A stretch of 64,000 nucleotides of DNA from Sphingobium ummariense RL-3 (GTDB lineage: Bacteria > Pseudomonadota > Alphaproteobacteria > Sphingomonadales > Sphingomonadaceae), in contig NZ_AUWY01000101.1 of assembly GCF_000447205.1 (NCBI RefSeq), positions 25,839-89,838 of the forward strand. Reading direction: 5' to 3'. The notes under the pieces are model-generated. The model had not been told where the DNA came from. It was given only the letters and a program-made list of their open reading frames with translations, and did no database searches. Below are positions 44,711 through 53,173 of this stretch, in pieces. A program made the position numbers and the translations under genes. Numbering within the stretch: position 1 is the first letter of the stretch; each line of letters starts with the position of its first letter.

Positions 44711-45921
44711 TGCGAAAATTGCTGGTTCTGACGGCGCTGCTCCCTCTTTCCGTCCAGGCGCAGGAGGTGCCCAAGGCGGTGATGCAGCTTCACCAGAAGC
44801 TGATCACGCTGGACAGCCATCTGGATACGCCCGCCTCGCTCGACCTGCCCGGCTGGTCGATCGAGGAGGGGCATGATGTCCACAGCGACTATACCCAGGT
44901 CGACCTGCCCCGGATGAAGAAGGGCGGGCTGGATGGCGGGTTCTGGGCGATCTACACGCCGCAGGGGCCGGTGACGATCGAGGGATTCCGCAAGGCCCGC
45001 GACTTCGCGATCCTGCGCGGGGTGTCGATCCGCGAGATGGTGGCTGCCGATCCGGCAAATTTCCAGCTCGCGCTGGAGGCAAAGGATGCGGCGCGGATCG
45101 CGGCGGCGGGGAAGCGGATCGTCTATATGTCGATCGAGAACGCCTATCCGCTGGGCGAGGACGTGACCCTGCTCAAGACCTTCTACGACATGGGCGTACG
45201 CGTGTCGGGCTTTGCCCATTTCGCGCACAACCAGTTCGCCGACAGCTCCACCGACCCGTCGAAGAAGCCGCGTTATGGCGGGTTGAGCCCGCTGGGCAAG
45301 GAGCTGCTGAAGGAAATGAACCGGCTGGGCATCGTGCCCGACGCGTCGCACAGTTCCGACCAGGTGCTGGACGACCTGCTGGCGCTGTCCACGACGCCGG
45401 TGCTGCTGACCCATTCGGGTTGCAAGGCGGTGTACGATCATCCGCGCAACATCGACGACGAGCATCTGAAGGCGCTGGCGGCCAAGGGCGGGGTGATTCA
45501 GATGAACGCCTATGGCGCCTATCTGCGCGCCAGCAAGCCGAACCCGGAGCGGCAGAAGGCGCTGGCCGGCCTCTATGCGCAGATGCGCGAGGACGCCAAG
45601 CTGTCGCCCGAAGCGCGGACCGCTCTGCTGGCGAAGCGGCAGGAGATCGACCGGCTCTATCCCGACACCGACCGGCCGACCTTCGACGACTTCATGGCGC
45701 ATATGCTGCACGCGCTGAAGGTGGTCGGACCCGACCATGTCGGCATCGGCGCGGACTGGGACGGCGGCGGCGGCGTGGTCGGCATGGAAGACGTGGTGGA
45801 CCTGCCGAAGATCACCGCCGCGCTGCTGAAGGCCGGCTATAGCGAGGCCGACGTCCAGAAGATCTGGTCGGGCAACGTGCTGCGGGTGCTGGCGGCGGCG
45901 GAGGCCGGGAAGGGGAAATAA
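44710..45921 (+). CDS. membrane dipeptidase (peptidase M19 family)
   Basis: A 403-residue zinc dipeptidase with an N-terminal signal peptide (LLVLTALLPLSVQAQ, cut about 17). Metal ligands are in LDSHLDTP (HxD), the bridging Glu in SIENAYPLG, and His in DASHSSD and LTHSGCKAV. The C-terminal GADWDGGGG loop also matches the renal-dipeptidase family. It should cleave dipeptides, possibly including D-amino-acid ones, in the periplasm. Overlap with the TonB receptor suggests a linked import and cleavage system. Confidence 0.9.
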   Translation: MRKLLVLTALLPLSVQAQEVPKAVMQLHQKLITLDSHLDTPASLDLPGWSIEEGHDVHSDYTQVDLPRMKKGGLDGGFWAIYTPQGPVTIEGFRKARDFAILRGVSIREMVAADPANFQLALEAKDAARIAAAGKRIVYMSIENAYPLGEDVTLLKTFYDMGVRVSGFAHFAHNQFADSSTDPSKKPRYGGLSPLGKELLKEMNRLGIVPDASHSSDQVLDDLLALSTTPVLLTHSGCKAVYDHPRNIDDEHLKALAAKGGVIQMNAYGAYLRASKPNPERQKALAGLYAQMREDAKLSPEARTALLAKRQEIDRLYPDTDRPTFDDFMAHMLHALKVVGPDHVGIGADWDGGGGVVGMEDVVDLPKITAALLKAGYSEADVQKIWSGNVLRVLAAAEAGKGK

Positions 45922-45924
45922 GCC

Positions 45925-46809
45925 CTATTTCCCCTCCAGCATCTCGATCATGACGGAGAAGTCGCGGCCGCCCTCGCCCCGGTTGGCGAGGAGTTGGTAG
46001 AGCGCCTCGGCGGCGTTGCCCATCGGCACGCTGGCGCCGACCGAGGCGGCGGCCTCGGTCGCGAGCTTCAGGTCCTTGAGCATCAGGGCGGTGGCAAAGC
46101 CGCCCTGATAGCCATTGTCCGCCGGGGTCTGCGGGCCGACTCCGGGGAGCGGGCAGTAGCTGGTCATCGACCAGCTCTGGCCCGAGGACACGCTGGAGAT
46201 GTCGTAGAAGGTCTGCGGGTCGAGGCCGAGCCTGCGCGCCATGGCGAAGGCTTCGCAGGTGGCGATCATGGTGGCGCCGAGCAGCATGTTGTTGCAGATC
46301 TTGGCGGCCTGCCCGTTCCCCGCGGCGCCCGCGTGGATGACGGCCTTCCCCATGGCGGAGAGGATCGGCCTTGCCCGGGCGAAGGCGGGGTCGGTGCCGC
46401 CGACCATGAAGGTGAGCGTGCCGCCATGGGCCGCGGCGATACCGCCCGAAACCGGAGCGTCGACCATCTCGAACCCCTTGGCGGCGGCGGCATCGGCGAC
46501 GCGGCGGGCGGTGGTGACGTCGATGGTCGAACAGTCGAGGAACAGGGCGCCCGCACGCGCGGCCGCGAACACCTCCCCGGTATAGACGGCCTCCACATGC
46601 TTGCCGGCGGGGAGCATGGTGACGACCACGTCGGCGCCCGCCGTGGCGTCGGCCGCGCTGGAGGCGCGGACGGCGCCGGCCTCTTCCGCTTTCGCCAGCG
46701 CGTCTTCGGACAGGTCGAAGGCCCGCACGGCATGGCCGTTCTTCAGCAGGTTGGCGGCCATGCCGCCGCCCATATTGCCGAGGCCGATGAAGGCGATGGT
46801 CTGGCTCAT
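45925..46809 (-). CDS. mmsB: 3-hydroxyisobutyrate dehydrogenase
   Basis: A 294-residue NAD-dependent dehydrogenase of valine breakdown, oxidising 3-hydroxyisobutyrate to methylmalonate semialdehyde. NAD loop FIGLGNMGGGMAANLLKNGH (6-25), substrate motif DAPVSGGIAAAHGGTL and catalytic Lys in NGQAAKICNNMLLG. It is the last of the leftward acyl-CoA dehydrogenase, hydrolase, mmsB set; a 96-base gap before it holds TTTTGCA repeats that may give a separate promoter. Confidence 0.93.
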   Translation of the reverse strand: MSQTIAFIGLGNMGGGMAANLLKNGHAVRAFDLSEDALAKAEEAGAVRASSAADATAGADVVVTMLPAGKHVEAVYTGEVFAAARAGALFLDCSTIDVTTARRVADAAAAKGFEMVDAPVSGGIAAAHGGTLTFMVGGTDPAFARARPILSAMGKAVIHAGAAGNGQAAKICNNMLLGATMIATCEAFAMARRLGLDPQTFYDISSVSSGQSWSMTSYCPLPGVGPQTPADNGYQGGFATALMLKDLKLATEAAASVGASVPMGNAAEALYQLLANRGEGGRDFSVMIEMLEGK

Positions 46810-46849
46810 GTCAGGCTCCTGTTCTTGCGAAGTTCACAGCGTCGTGGGG

Positions 46850-46897
46850 ATTTTGCAGATTTTGCAAGATACTGAAAAATATATGTATTTTTGCAAA
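46850..46897. promoter_or_regulatory. TTTTGCA repeats upstream of mmsB
   Basis: ATTTTGCA (46850), ATTTTGCAA (46859) and TTTTTGCAAA (46888) lie in an AT-rich island within the 96-base gap. The same ATTTTGCA word appears next to TTGCATGCAA in the promoter of the acyl-CoA dehydrogenase/LysR pair, so one regulator may bind both. Confidence 0.5.
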
Positions 46898-46905
46898 TAG
46901 GAAAT

Positions 46906-48000
46906 TCACGGCATCGGCGCGGAGGTCAGCTGCGGCAATGGCGTCCACGCCTTTTCCGCGGGAAGTGGGACGAAGATCGAGTCGATCAGCGCGTCGGTCG
47001 CCTCCTCCGGCGTGGCCGGGTTCCAGCGCGGCGCGTTGTCCTTGTCGACGATCACCGCGCGCACGCCCTCGACGAAGTCGGGCCGGCGGATGACGGCGCA
47101 GGCGAGCCCATATTCCATTGCCATGTGCGTGGCGAAGTCCGTGTGCCGGGCGCCCTCGGCAAGCTGGCGCAGGGAGACCTTGATCGTCTGCGGCGACTTG
47201 GTGGCGAGCAGCGCGCGTTGCCGGGCCGCCCATTCGCCGCCATCGGCGTCGAGCGCCGCCAATATATCCTCGAGCCGGTCGGACGCGAACAGGCGGTCGA
47301 TGTCGGCGCGCTGCGTTTCCAGCTTCGAGGGCGGCGGCTGCTCGCCATTCTCGCCGAGAATGGCCTCCAGTCCAAAGGGATCGGCGAGGATACGGGCCTT
47401 GACCGCGTCGAGGCGGTTGGACGAGATATAGTGGGTCGCGATGCCGATGGCGGCGCAGTCGGCGCCGTCGATGCGCGAGCCCGTCGCCGCCAGCCACGCG
47501 CCGATGCGACCCGGCAGCCGCGGCAGGAACCAGCCGCCGCCGACATCAGGGAACAGGCCGATGCCGGTTTCGGGCATGGCGAAGACGGTACGTTCGGTCG
47601 CGACGCGATAGCGGCACGGCAGCGAGATGCCGACACCGCCGCCCATGACGATGCCGTCGATGAAGGCCACCACCGGCTTTTCATAGACGAACAGCAGGTG
47701 GTTCATCCGATATTCGACGTGGAAGAAGCGTTCGGCCCCGACGCAGTCCGTTTTCGCACTTTCGGCGATCAGAGCGATGTCGCCGCCCGCGCAGAAGCCG
47801 CGGGACAATTTGGGATCGCCATCCGCCGCAACGGCATGGTCCAGCATGACGGCGACCACCGAGTCGTCCTGCCGCCAGGCCAGAAGCGCATCGGTAATCG
47901 CCTGGCACATCTCCGTCGTCAGCGCATGGATCGCCCGAGGCCGGTTGAGCCGGATGCGGCCGATGCCGTGTTCGATGAAGGTCAGAACCTGATCGGTCAT
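46906..48000 (-). CDS. 3-hydroxyisobutyryl-CoA hydrolase
   Basis: A 364-residue crotonase-family hydrolase, longer than plain hydratases and matching HIBCH. Landmarks: GFCAGGDIALIAES, FHVEYRMNHLLFVYEKPVVA, VMGGGVGISLPCRYRVATE and FAMPETGIGLFPDVGGGW. It removes CoA from 3-hydroxyisobutyryl-CoA, the step before MmsB in valine degradation. It begins 25 bases after the acyl-CoA dehydrogenase gene and is cotranscribed with it. Confidence 0.9.
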   Translation of the reverse strand: MTDQVLTFIEHGIGRIRLNRPRAIHALTTEMCQAITDALLAWRQDDSVVAVMLDHAVAADGDPKLSRGFCAGGDIALIAESAKTDCVGAERFFHVEYRMNHLLFVYEKPVVAFIDGIVMGGGVGISLPCRYRVATERTVFAMPETGIGLFPDVGGGWFLPRLPGRIGAWLAATGSRIDGADCAAIGIATHYISSNRLDAVKARILADPFGLEAILGENGEQPPPSKLETQRADIDRLFASDRLEDILAALDADGGEWAARQRALLATKSPQTIKVSLRQLAEGARHTDFATHMAMEYGLACAVIRRPDFVEGVRAVIVDKDNAPRWNPATPEEATDALIDSIFVPLPAEKAWTPLPQLTSAPMP

Positions 48001-48025
48001 GGCGATCCTCCTTTTCCGTTCCGGG

Positions 48026-49168
48026 CTATTGCCGCAGCATGTCCCTCGCCACGATCATGCGCATGACCTGATTGGTGCCTTCCAGGATCGAATGGACGCG
48101 CAGGTCGCGCCAGAAGCGCTCGATCGGATAGTCCATCAGATAGCCGTAGCCGCCATGAAGCTGGAGCGCGCGGTCGACCACCGACGATCCGGTGTCGGTC
48201 GCGAGCCGCTTGGCCATGGCGGCGAAGCGGGTCTTGTCCGGTGCGTTCTCCGTCACCTTGACCGCGGCGGCGTAGAGAAGGGTGCGGGCGGCCTGCAGCT
48301 CCGTCTCCATGTCCGCCAGCATGAACTGGGTGTTCTGGAAGTCGGCTATAGACTGGCCGAACTGCCTGCGATCCTTCGTATAGGTTACCGCCTCGTCGAG
48401 GCAGCGCTGCGCGCCGCCCAGCGAGCAGGCGCCGATGTTGAGGCGGCCGCCGTCGAGACCCGTCATCGCGATGCGGAACCCTTCGCCCTCTGCGCCTACG
48501 AGATTTTCGGCCGGCACGCGCACCCCGTCGAAATTGACCTGGGCCGTGGGCTGCGAATGCCAGCCGAGCTTGCGTTCGGGTGCGCCGAAGCTGACGCCCG
48601 GCATATCCTTTTCGATGACGAGGCAGGAAATGCCACGGGGACCATCCTCACCGGTGCGGACCATGACGACGTAGATTTCGTTTTCGCCGCCGCCGGAGAT
48701 GAACTGCTTGGAGCCGGTCACGACATAATGATCGCCGTCCTTCACCGCGCGCGTCTTGAGCGCCGCGGCGTCCGAGCCCGAGCCGGCTTCGGTGAGGCAA
48801 TAGCTGCCGATCCGCGCCATCGGCACCATGTCGGGCAGATATTTGTCCTTCACCGCCTGGCTGCCGAAGCGGTCGATCATCCAGGACGCCATATTGTGGA
48901 TGGAGATGAAGGCGCTGGTGGACGGGCAGCCATAGGCCATCGCTTCCATGATGAGCGCGGCGTCGAGCCTGCCAAGACCGATGCCGCCCGATTCCTCCGA
49001 TACGTAGATGCCGCCGAAGCCGAGGTCCGCCGCAGCGCGGATCGCGTCGATCGGGAAGATATGCTTTTCGTCCCATTCGGCGGCGTGGGGTGTGATCGCG
49101 TCGGCCGTGAACCGGCGCGCCATGTCCTGGATCGCACGCTGATCGTCGGTCAGATCGAACTGGGTCAT
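48026..49168 (-). CDS. isobutyryl-CoA dehydrogenase (acyl-CoA dehydrogenase)
   Basis: A 380-residue FAD enzyme. Acyl-CoA dehydrogenase signatures are YCLTEAGSGSDAAALKTRAV, KQFISGGGENEIYVVM and QLHGGYGYLMDYPIERFWRD, with a Glu in HSILEGTNQVMR that fits the base of isobutyryl-/short-branched-chain enzymes. It oxidises isobutyryl-CoA to methacrylyl-CoA in valine breakdown. First gene of the leftward cluster and divergent from a LysR gene, probably its regulator. Confidence 0.9.
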   Translation of the reverse strand: MTQFDLTDDQRAIQDMARRFTADAITPHAAEWDEKHIFPIDAIRAAADLGFGGIYVSEESGGIGLGRLDAALIMEAMAYGCPSTSAFISIHNMASWMIDRFGSQAVKDKYLPDMVPMARIGSYCLTEAGSGSDAAALKTRAVKDGDHYVVTGSKQFISGGGENEIYVVMVRTGEDGPRGISCLVIEKDMPGVSFGAPERKLGWHSQPTAQVNFDGVRVPAENLVGAEGEGFRIAMTGLDGGRLNIGACSLGGAQRCLDEAVTYTKDRRQFGQSIADFQNTQFMLADMETELQAARTLLYAAAVKVTENAPDKTRFAAMAKRLATDTGSSVVDRALQLHGGYGYLMDYPIERFWRDLRVHSILEGTNQVMRMIVARDMLRQ

Positions 49169-49249
49169 ACTCTCCCTTGCTCCGTCCGGCGGCCGTCAAC
49201 CCGCAGGAATCGGTATCTGTTCATTGCAGCCTGTGTAGACCTAGCGGAA

Positions 49250-49300
49250 TTGCATGCAACGGCGAAATTCTGCATGGATGATCGGCGATTTTGCAGGAGC
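49250..49300. promoter_or_regulatory. candidate LysR site in valine-cluster promoter
   Basis: The 149-base divergent gap has the perfect palindrome TTGCATGCAA (49250-49259), then TCTGCATGGA and GATTTTGCAGG (49287-49297). These share TTGCA with the repeats upstream of mmsB. Likely the binding zone of the adjacent LysR protein. Confidence 0.5.
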
Positions 49301-49317
49301 GGGGGCGGGAAGGCGGC

Positions 49318-50217
49318 ATGTTCGATTGGGACGACCTGCGTGTATTCCTGGCGGTGGCGCGGGCGCGCAAGCTGGCGCCGGCCGCGCGGACGCTGGCGAT
49401 GGACGCGACGACGATCGCGCGCCGGCTTGGGCGGCTGGAGCGCGCGCTGGGCACCGAACTGTTCGAGATCGGTGCGGGCGAGCGGACGCTGACAGCGCGC
49501 GGCCAGATGCTGCTGCGCCACGCCGAGGCGGCCGAGAGCGCCGCGCTCTCGGCCGTCGAGGACGTTTCGGGGCAGGAGCGGCTGCTGGCCGGGCAGGTGC
49601 GGCTGTCGGTGGCGGAGGGATTCGGCACATGGGCGCTGGCGCCGGGACTGGCGGCGTTCAACCGGCGGCATCCGGGCATCAGGCTGGACCTGATCACGGC
49701 ATCCGGGTTCCTGAACCCGTCGAAGCGGGAGGCGGACATGGCGGTCATGCTCGCCCGGCCGCAGCGCGGGCGGCTGGCGGTGCGGCGGATGGGAGACTAT
49801 CGCCTGCACCTCTACGCCGCGCCGAGCTATCTGGCGCAGGCAGGGACGCCCGGGCGAACGTCCGATCTGAAGGAGCATGTGCTGATAGGCTATGTGCCCG
49901 AATTCATCTTCTCCCCCGAACTGGACTATCTGGACGAGGTGGAAGCGGGGCTGGAAGCGAGCCTGCGGTCGACCAGCATCAATGTGCAGCACCGGATGAT
50001 TGCGGAGGGCGCGGGGATCGGGGTGCTGCCCGATTTCATCGCCCGGCACGATCCCCGGCTGGTGCCGGTGATGCCGGAACGGGTGGAGATCACCCGCAGT
50101 TTCTGGTTGGTCACCCATGGCGACCTCAAGAAGCTGGCGCGGATCGCCGCCGTCGGACAGTGGCTGCAGGAACGGATCGCCACATTGCATACGCTGTCGG
50201 AACGATCCGCGCCCTAA
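49318..50217 (+). CDS. LysR-family transcriptional regulator of valine cluster
   Basis: A 299-residue regulator. Helix-turn-helix at about 3-60 (DDLRVFLAVARARKLAPAAR, DATTIARRLGRLERALGTEL), then an effector domain (LAGQVRLSVAEGFGTWALAP, GAGIGVLPDFIARHDPRLV). Divergent from the isobutyryl-CoA dehydrogenase gene, which makes control of valine catabolism the natural guess. The ATG at 49318 is used; an upstream TTG at 49291 would place the ATTTTGCA motif inside the coding region. Confidence 0.88.
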   Translation: MFDWDDLRVFLAVARARKLAPAARTLAMDATTIARRLGRLERALGTELFEIGAGERTLTARGQMLLRHAEAAESAALSAVEDVSGQERLLAGQVRLSVAEGFGTWALAPGLAAFNRRHPGIRLDLITASGFLNPSKREADMAVMLARPQRGRLAVRRMGDYRLHLYAAPSYLAQAGTPGRTSDLKEHVLIGYVPEFIFSPELDYLDEVEAGLEASLRSTSINVQHRMIAEGAGIGVLPDFIARHDPRLVPVMPERVEITRSFWLVTHGDLKKLARIAAVGQWLQERIATLHTLSERSAP

Positions 50218-50286
50218 AGCCAATCGACGGGACGCTGCAGGGTCGCTAAGGGAGTCGGATGATAGCAAAGCGATCGCCTTTCGCCC

Positions 50287-50916
50287 ATGCAGCCTAAGCA
50301 AAAACACTGCCGATCGGCAGCTTTGCCGCAAGGCGAGTTCAAGGGCCGGGCAACGGAGTATCTGAATTTCCTGGCGGCATGGGTCAGCAAACCGCGCCAG
50401 ACGGCGTCGGTGGTGCCCAGCAGCCGTTACCTGGCGCGTCTGATGGCCGCCGGAATCGATCCCACCGATGGCCGGGTGCTGGAGCTGGGCGGCGGGACCG
50501 GCGTGTTCACCCGCGCGATCCTGAAGACCGGGCTGCCGCCGGAAAAGCTGGAGGTGGTGGAGATCAACCCCGCCTTCGCGCGCGGGTTGCGACGGCATTT
50601 CCCGCAGGTGTCGATCCTGGAGACGCCGGCGCAGATCGTGTCGACGGTGGCAGGCGGCGAGCCCGGCGATTATCAGGCGGTGGTAAGCGGCCTGCCGCTG
50701 CTGGCGATGGACCGCGCCGCCCATGTCGACATCCTGTCCGAGGCGTTCCGGATGCTGAAGCCGGGCGGCAGCTTCGTTCAGTTCACCTATTCGGTGCGTC
50801 CCCCGGTCAGCCGCGACACGCTGGCCGCGCTGGGGCTGGAGGTCGAACGGGTGGGGCAGGTCGTGCGCAATTTTCCCCCGGCCACGGTGTTCCGCTTTTT
50901 CCGTCCCCGAGACTGA
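50287..50916 (+). CDS. SAM-dependent methyltransferase (phospholipid N-methyltransferase-like)
   Basis: A 209-residue Rossmann methyltransferase. SAM motif I is [17 protein letters not shown] (62-78), motif [14 protein letters not shown], and post-motif [26 protein letters not shown]. The N-terminal [23 protein letters not shown] is characteristic of the PmtA phospholipid methyltransferase group, which acts at the membrane surface. Substrate not proven. It is 75 bases before an ABC-2 exporter operon, in the same direction. Confidence 0.82.
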   Translation: MQPKQKHCRSAALPQGEFKGRATEYLNFLAAWVSKPRQTASVVPSSRYLARLMAAGIDPTDGRVLELGGGTGVFTRAILKTGLPPEKLEVVEINPAFARGLRRHFPQVSILETPAQIVSTVAGGEPGDYQAVVSGLPLLAMDRAAHVDILSEAFRMLKPGGSFVQFTYSVRPPVSRDTLAALGLEVERVGQVVRNFPPATVFRFFRPRD

Positions 50917-50990
50917 GGGCCGGTTGCGCGGCCGCGGCGGCGTCCTATCTCTGCGATACAAAGAACACAGACTTGGGGGCGTTTCCGCGC

Positions 50991-51923
50991 ATGGCAGCCA
51001 TCATTACCGTCGAAGGCCTGACGAAGAGTTATGCGTCGGGCTTTCAGGCGCTCAAAGGCGTCGACCTGACGATCGAGGAAGGGGAGATTTTCGCGCTGCT
51101 GGGGCCGAACGGCGCAGGCAAGACGACCATGATCTCCATCATCTGCGGCAATGTGCGGCCGACCGGCGGCACGGTGACGGTCGCGGGGCATGACATAGTG
51201 AACGGCTATCGCGGCGCGCGCTCCGCGATCGGGCTGGTGCCGCAGGAGTTGCAGACCGACGCATTCGAGCGGGTGATCGACACCGTGCGCTTTTCGCGCG
51301 GGCTGTTCGGCAAGCCGCGCGACGACGCCTATATCGAGAGGGTGCTGCGCGACCTGTCGCTGTGGGACAAGCGCAACAGCAAGATCCTGGAGCTGTCGGG
51401 CGGCATGAAGCGGCGCGTGATGATCGCCAAGGCGCTGAGCCACGAGCCGCGCGTGCTGTTCCTGGACGAGCCGACCGCGGGCGTCGACGTGGAACTGCGG
51501 CGCGACATGTGGAAGCTGATCGGCGAACTGCGGGAGACGGGCGTCACCATCATCCTCACCACCCATTATATCGAGGAGGCCGAGGAGATGGCCGATCGGG
51601 TCGGCGTGATCAACCGGGGCGAGCTGATGCTGGTCGAGGAGAAGACCACGCTGATGCGCAAGCTGGGCAAGAAGACGCTGACCGTGGCGCTGGCCGAGCC
51701 CCTGGCAGCGGTGCCGCCGGAACTGGCCGAATGGGATGTCGCGCTGAAGGCCGATGGCAACGAGATCGAATATGTGTTTGATACCCATGCGGAAAGGACC
51801 GGCGTGTCGTCGCTGCTGCGGCGTCTGGGCGACCTCGGCATCGGCTACAAGGACCTCAACACCCAGCAGAGCAGCCTGGAGGACATATTCGTGAGCCTGG
51901 TGCATCAGGAGAAGGCGGCATGA
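50991..51923 (+). CDS. ABC-2 type exporter ATP-binding protein
   Basis: A 310-residue ATPase. Walker [11 protein letters not shown] (about 38-47), signature [17 protein letters not shown], Walker [19 protein letters not shown], switch His in [16 protein letters not shown]. The C-terminal 80 residues form the extra domain seen in YadG/DrrA-type exporters. The ATG at 50991 is the only one with homology immediately after. Overlaps the permease by four bases. Confidence 0.92.
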   Translation: MAAIITVEGLTKSYASGFQALKGVDLTIEEGEIFALLGPNGAGKTTMISIICGNVRPTGGTVTVAGHDIVNGYRGARSAIGLVPQELQTDAFERVIDTVRFSRGLFGKPRDDAYIERVLRDLSLWDKRNSKILELSGGMKRRVMIAKALSHEPRVLFLDEPTAGVDVELRRDMWKLIGELRETGVTIILTTHYIEEAEEMADRVGVINRGELMLVEEKTTLMRKLGKKTLTVALAEPLAAVPPELAEWDVALKADGNEIEYVFDTHAERTGVSSLLRRLGDLGIGYKDLNTQQSSLEDIFVSLVHQEKAA

Positions 51924-52690
51924 ACGGGCCCAACCTGCGCGCCATCTGGGCGATCTACAAGTTCGAACTGCACCGGTTCCGCCGGACCCTGCTGACGGGG
52001 CTGCTGGTGCCGGTGATCACGACGTCGCTCTATTTCGTGGTGTTCGGCGGCGCGATCGGATCGCGGATGACGGAGATCGACGGCATCCCCTATGCGGCCT
52101 TCATCGTGCCGGGGCTCATCATGATGTCGATGTTCACCGAGAGCATCTTCAACGCCAGCTTCGGCATCTACATGCCCAAGTTCACCGGGACGATCTACGA
52201 GCTGCTGTCGGCACCCGTTTCCGCGATGGAAACGGTGATCGCCTATGTCGGCGCAGCGGCGACCAAGGCGCTGATCGTCGGGTCCATCATCTTCGTGACG
52301 GCGCATTTGTTCGTCGACATTCATGTCGCGCACCCGCTGGCCATGGTCGGATTCATGGTGCTGATCGCGGTCAGCTTCTGCCTGTTCGGCTTCATCCTGG
52401 GCATTTGGGCGCAGAGCTTCGAACAGTTGCAGGTGATCCCGCTGCTGGTCATCATGCCGATGACCTTCCTGGGCGGGGCTTTCTATTCGATCCACATGCT
52501 GGCCGAGCCGTGGCGGACGATCACGTTGTTCAACCCGATCGTCTATCTGATCTCGGGCTTCCGCTGGACTTTCTTCGGCAAGGGCGACGTGGGGATCGAG
52601 TTCAGCCTGCTGTTCGTGGCAGGGATGCTGGCGCTGTGCCTGGGCGTCGTCGGATGGATGTTCCGCACCGGATATCGGCTGAAGAAATAA
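51920..52690 (+). CDS. ABC-2 type exporter permease (YadH-like)
   Basis: A 256-residue protein with six membrane helices. Landmarks: [20 protein letters not shown] at the start, [25 protein letters not shown] and [20 protein letters not shown], as in the YadH/ABC-2 family. It pairs with the ATPase in front of it (four-base overlap) and exports an unknown, possibly lipid-like, substrate. A strong terminator follows. Confidence 0.92.
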   Translation: MNGPNLRAIWAIYKFELHRFRRTLLTGLLVPVITTSLYFVVFGGAIGSRMTEIDGIPYAAFIVPGLIMMSMFTESIFNASFGIYMPKFTGTIYELLSAPVSAMETVIAYVGAAATKALIVGSIIFVTAHLFVDIHVAHPLAMVGFMVLIAVSFCLFGFILGIWAQSFEQLQVIPLLVIMPMTFLGGAFYSIHMLAEPWRTITLFNPIVYLISGFRWTFFGKGDVGIEFSLLFVAGMLALCLGVVGWMFRTGYRLKK

Positions 52691-52697
52691 GCGCAAA

Positions 52698-52730
52698 AGG
52701 AAAGGGCGGTCCGAAGGACCGCCCTTTTCC
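52698..52730 (+). terminator. Rho-independent terminator of the ABC-2 exporter operon
   Basis: AAGGGCGGTCC (52702-52712) pairs perfectly with GGACCGCCCTT (52716-52726) around GAA and ends in TTTTCC. A-rich bases precede it, so it could act in both directions. Confidence 0.88.
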
Positions 52731-52753
52731 GTTCCGCGCTGTCTGTCTGCTCC

Positions 52754-53074
52754 TCAGGCGGCGGCGCTCTGTGGCTGGATCGCGAAGAGGGTCACGCCCT
52801 TATACTTCTCGTCGCCCTCGTCATAGAGGCCGTACATGCCCTCGAACGTCTCGTCGATCACCGCGACGTCGCTGAGGCCGGCCAGCTTGAAGGTGCCGAG
52901 CTTCAGCTCGCGGGGCGGGCGGCCATCGCGCTCGATGGTCACGGCGTCGATGAACATCTCGTCATGGCGGGTGTAGAGGATGTGCGGCGCCAGTTTCACG
53001 ACCATCCTGTTGTAGGTGGCCGTCAGGCATTTCTGCAGCGCGATCGCTTCAAAAAACTGGGTTGGAGCTTGCAT
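52754..53074 (-). CDS. WYL-like small hypothetical protein
   Basis: A 106-residue protein. The core YNRMVVKLAPHILYTRHDEM and IDAVTIERDGRPPRELKLGT resembles a WYL or related SH3-like domain without a DNA-binding part. No membrane segment. GGAAGAG precedes the ATG at good spacing. Converges on the ABC-2 exporter operon. Function unknown; single-domain WYL proteins are usually ligand sensors. Confidence 0.6.
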   Translation of the reverse strand: MQAPTQFFEAIALQKCLTATYNRMVVKLAPHILYTRHDEMFIDAVTIERDGRPPRELKLGTFKLAGLSDVAVIDETFEGMYGLYDEGDEKYKGVTLFAIQPQSAAA

Positions 53075-53173
53075 GATGGCTCTTCCATTACTGATTCGTT
53101 CCGGTGGATCAATTGCTTTGTGCGGCGCACCATGGCAGCCGGGCGCAACAGGCGGGATTTTCGCGACGAAACG

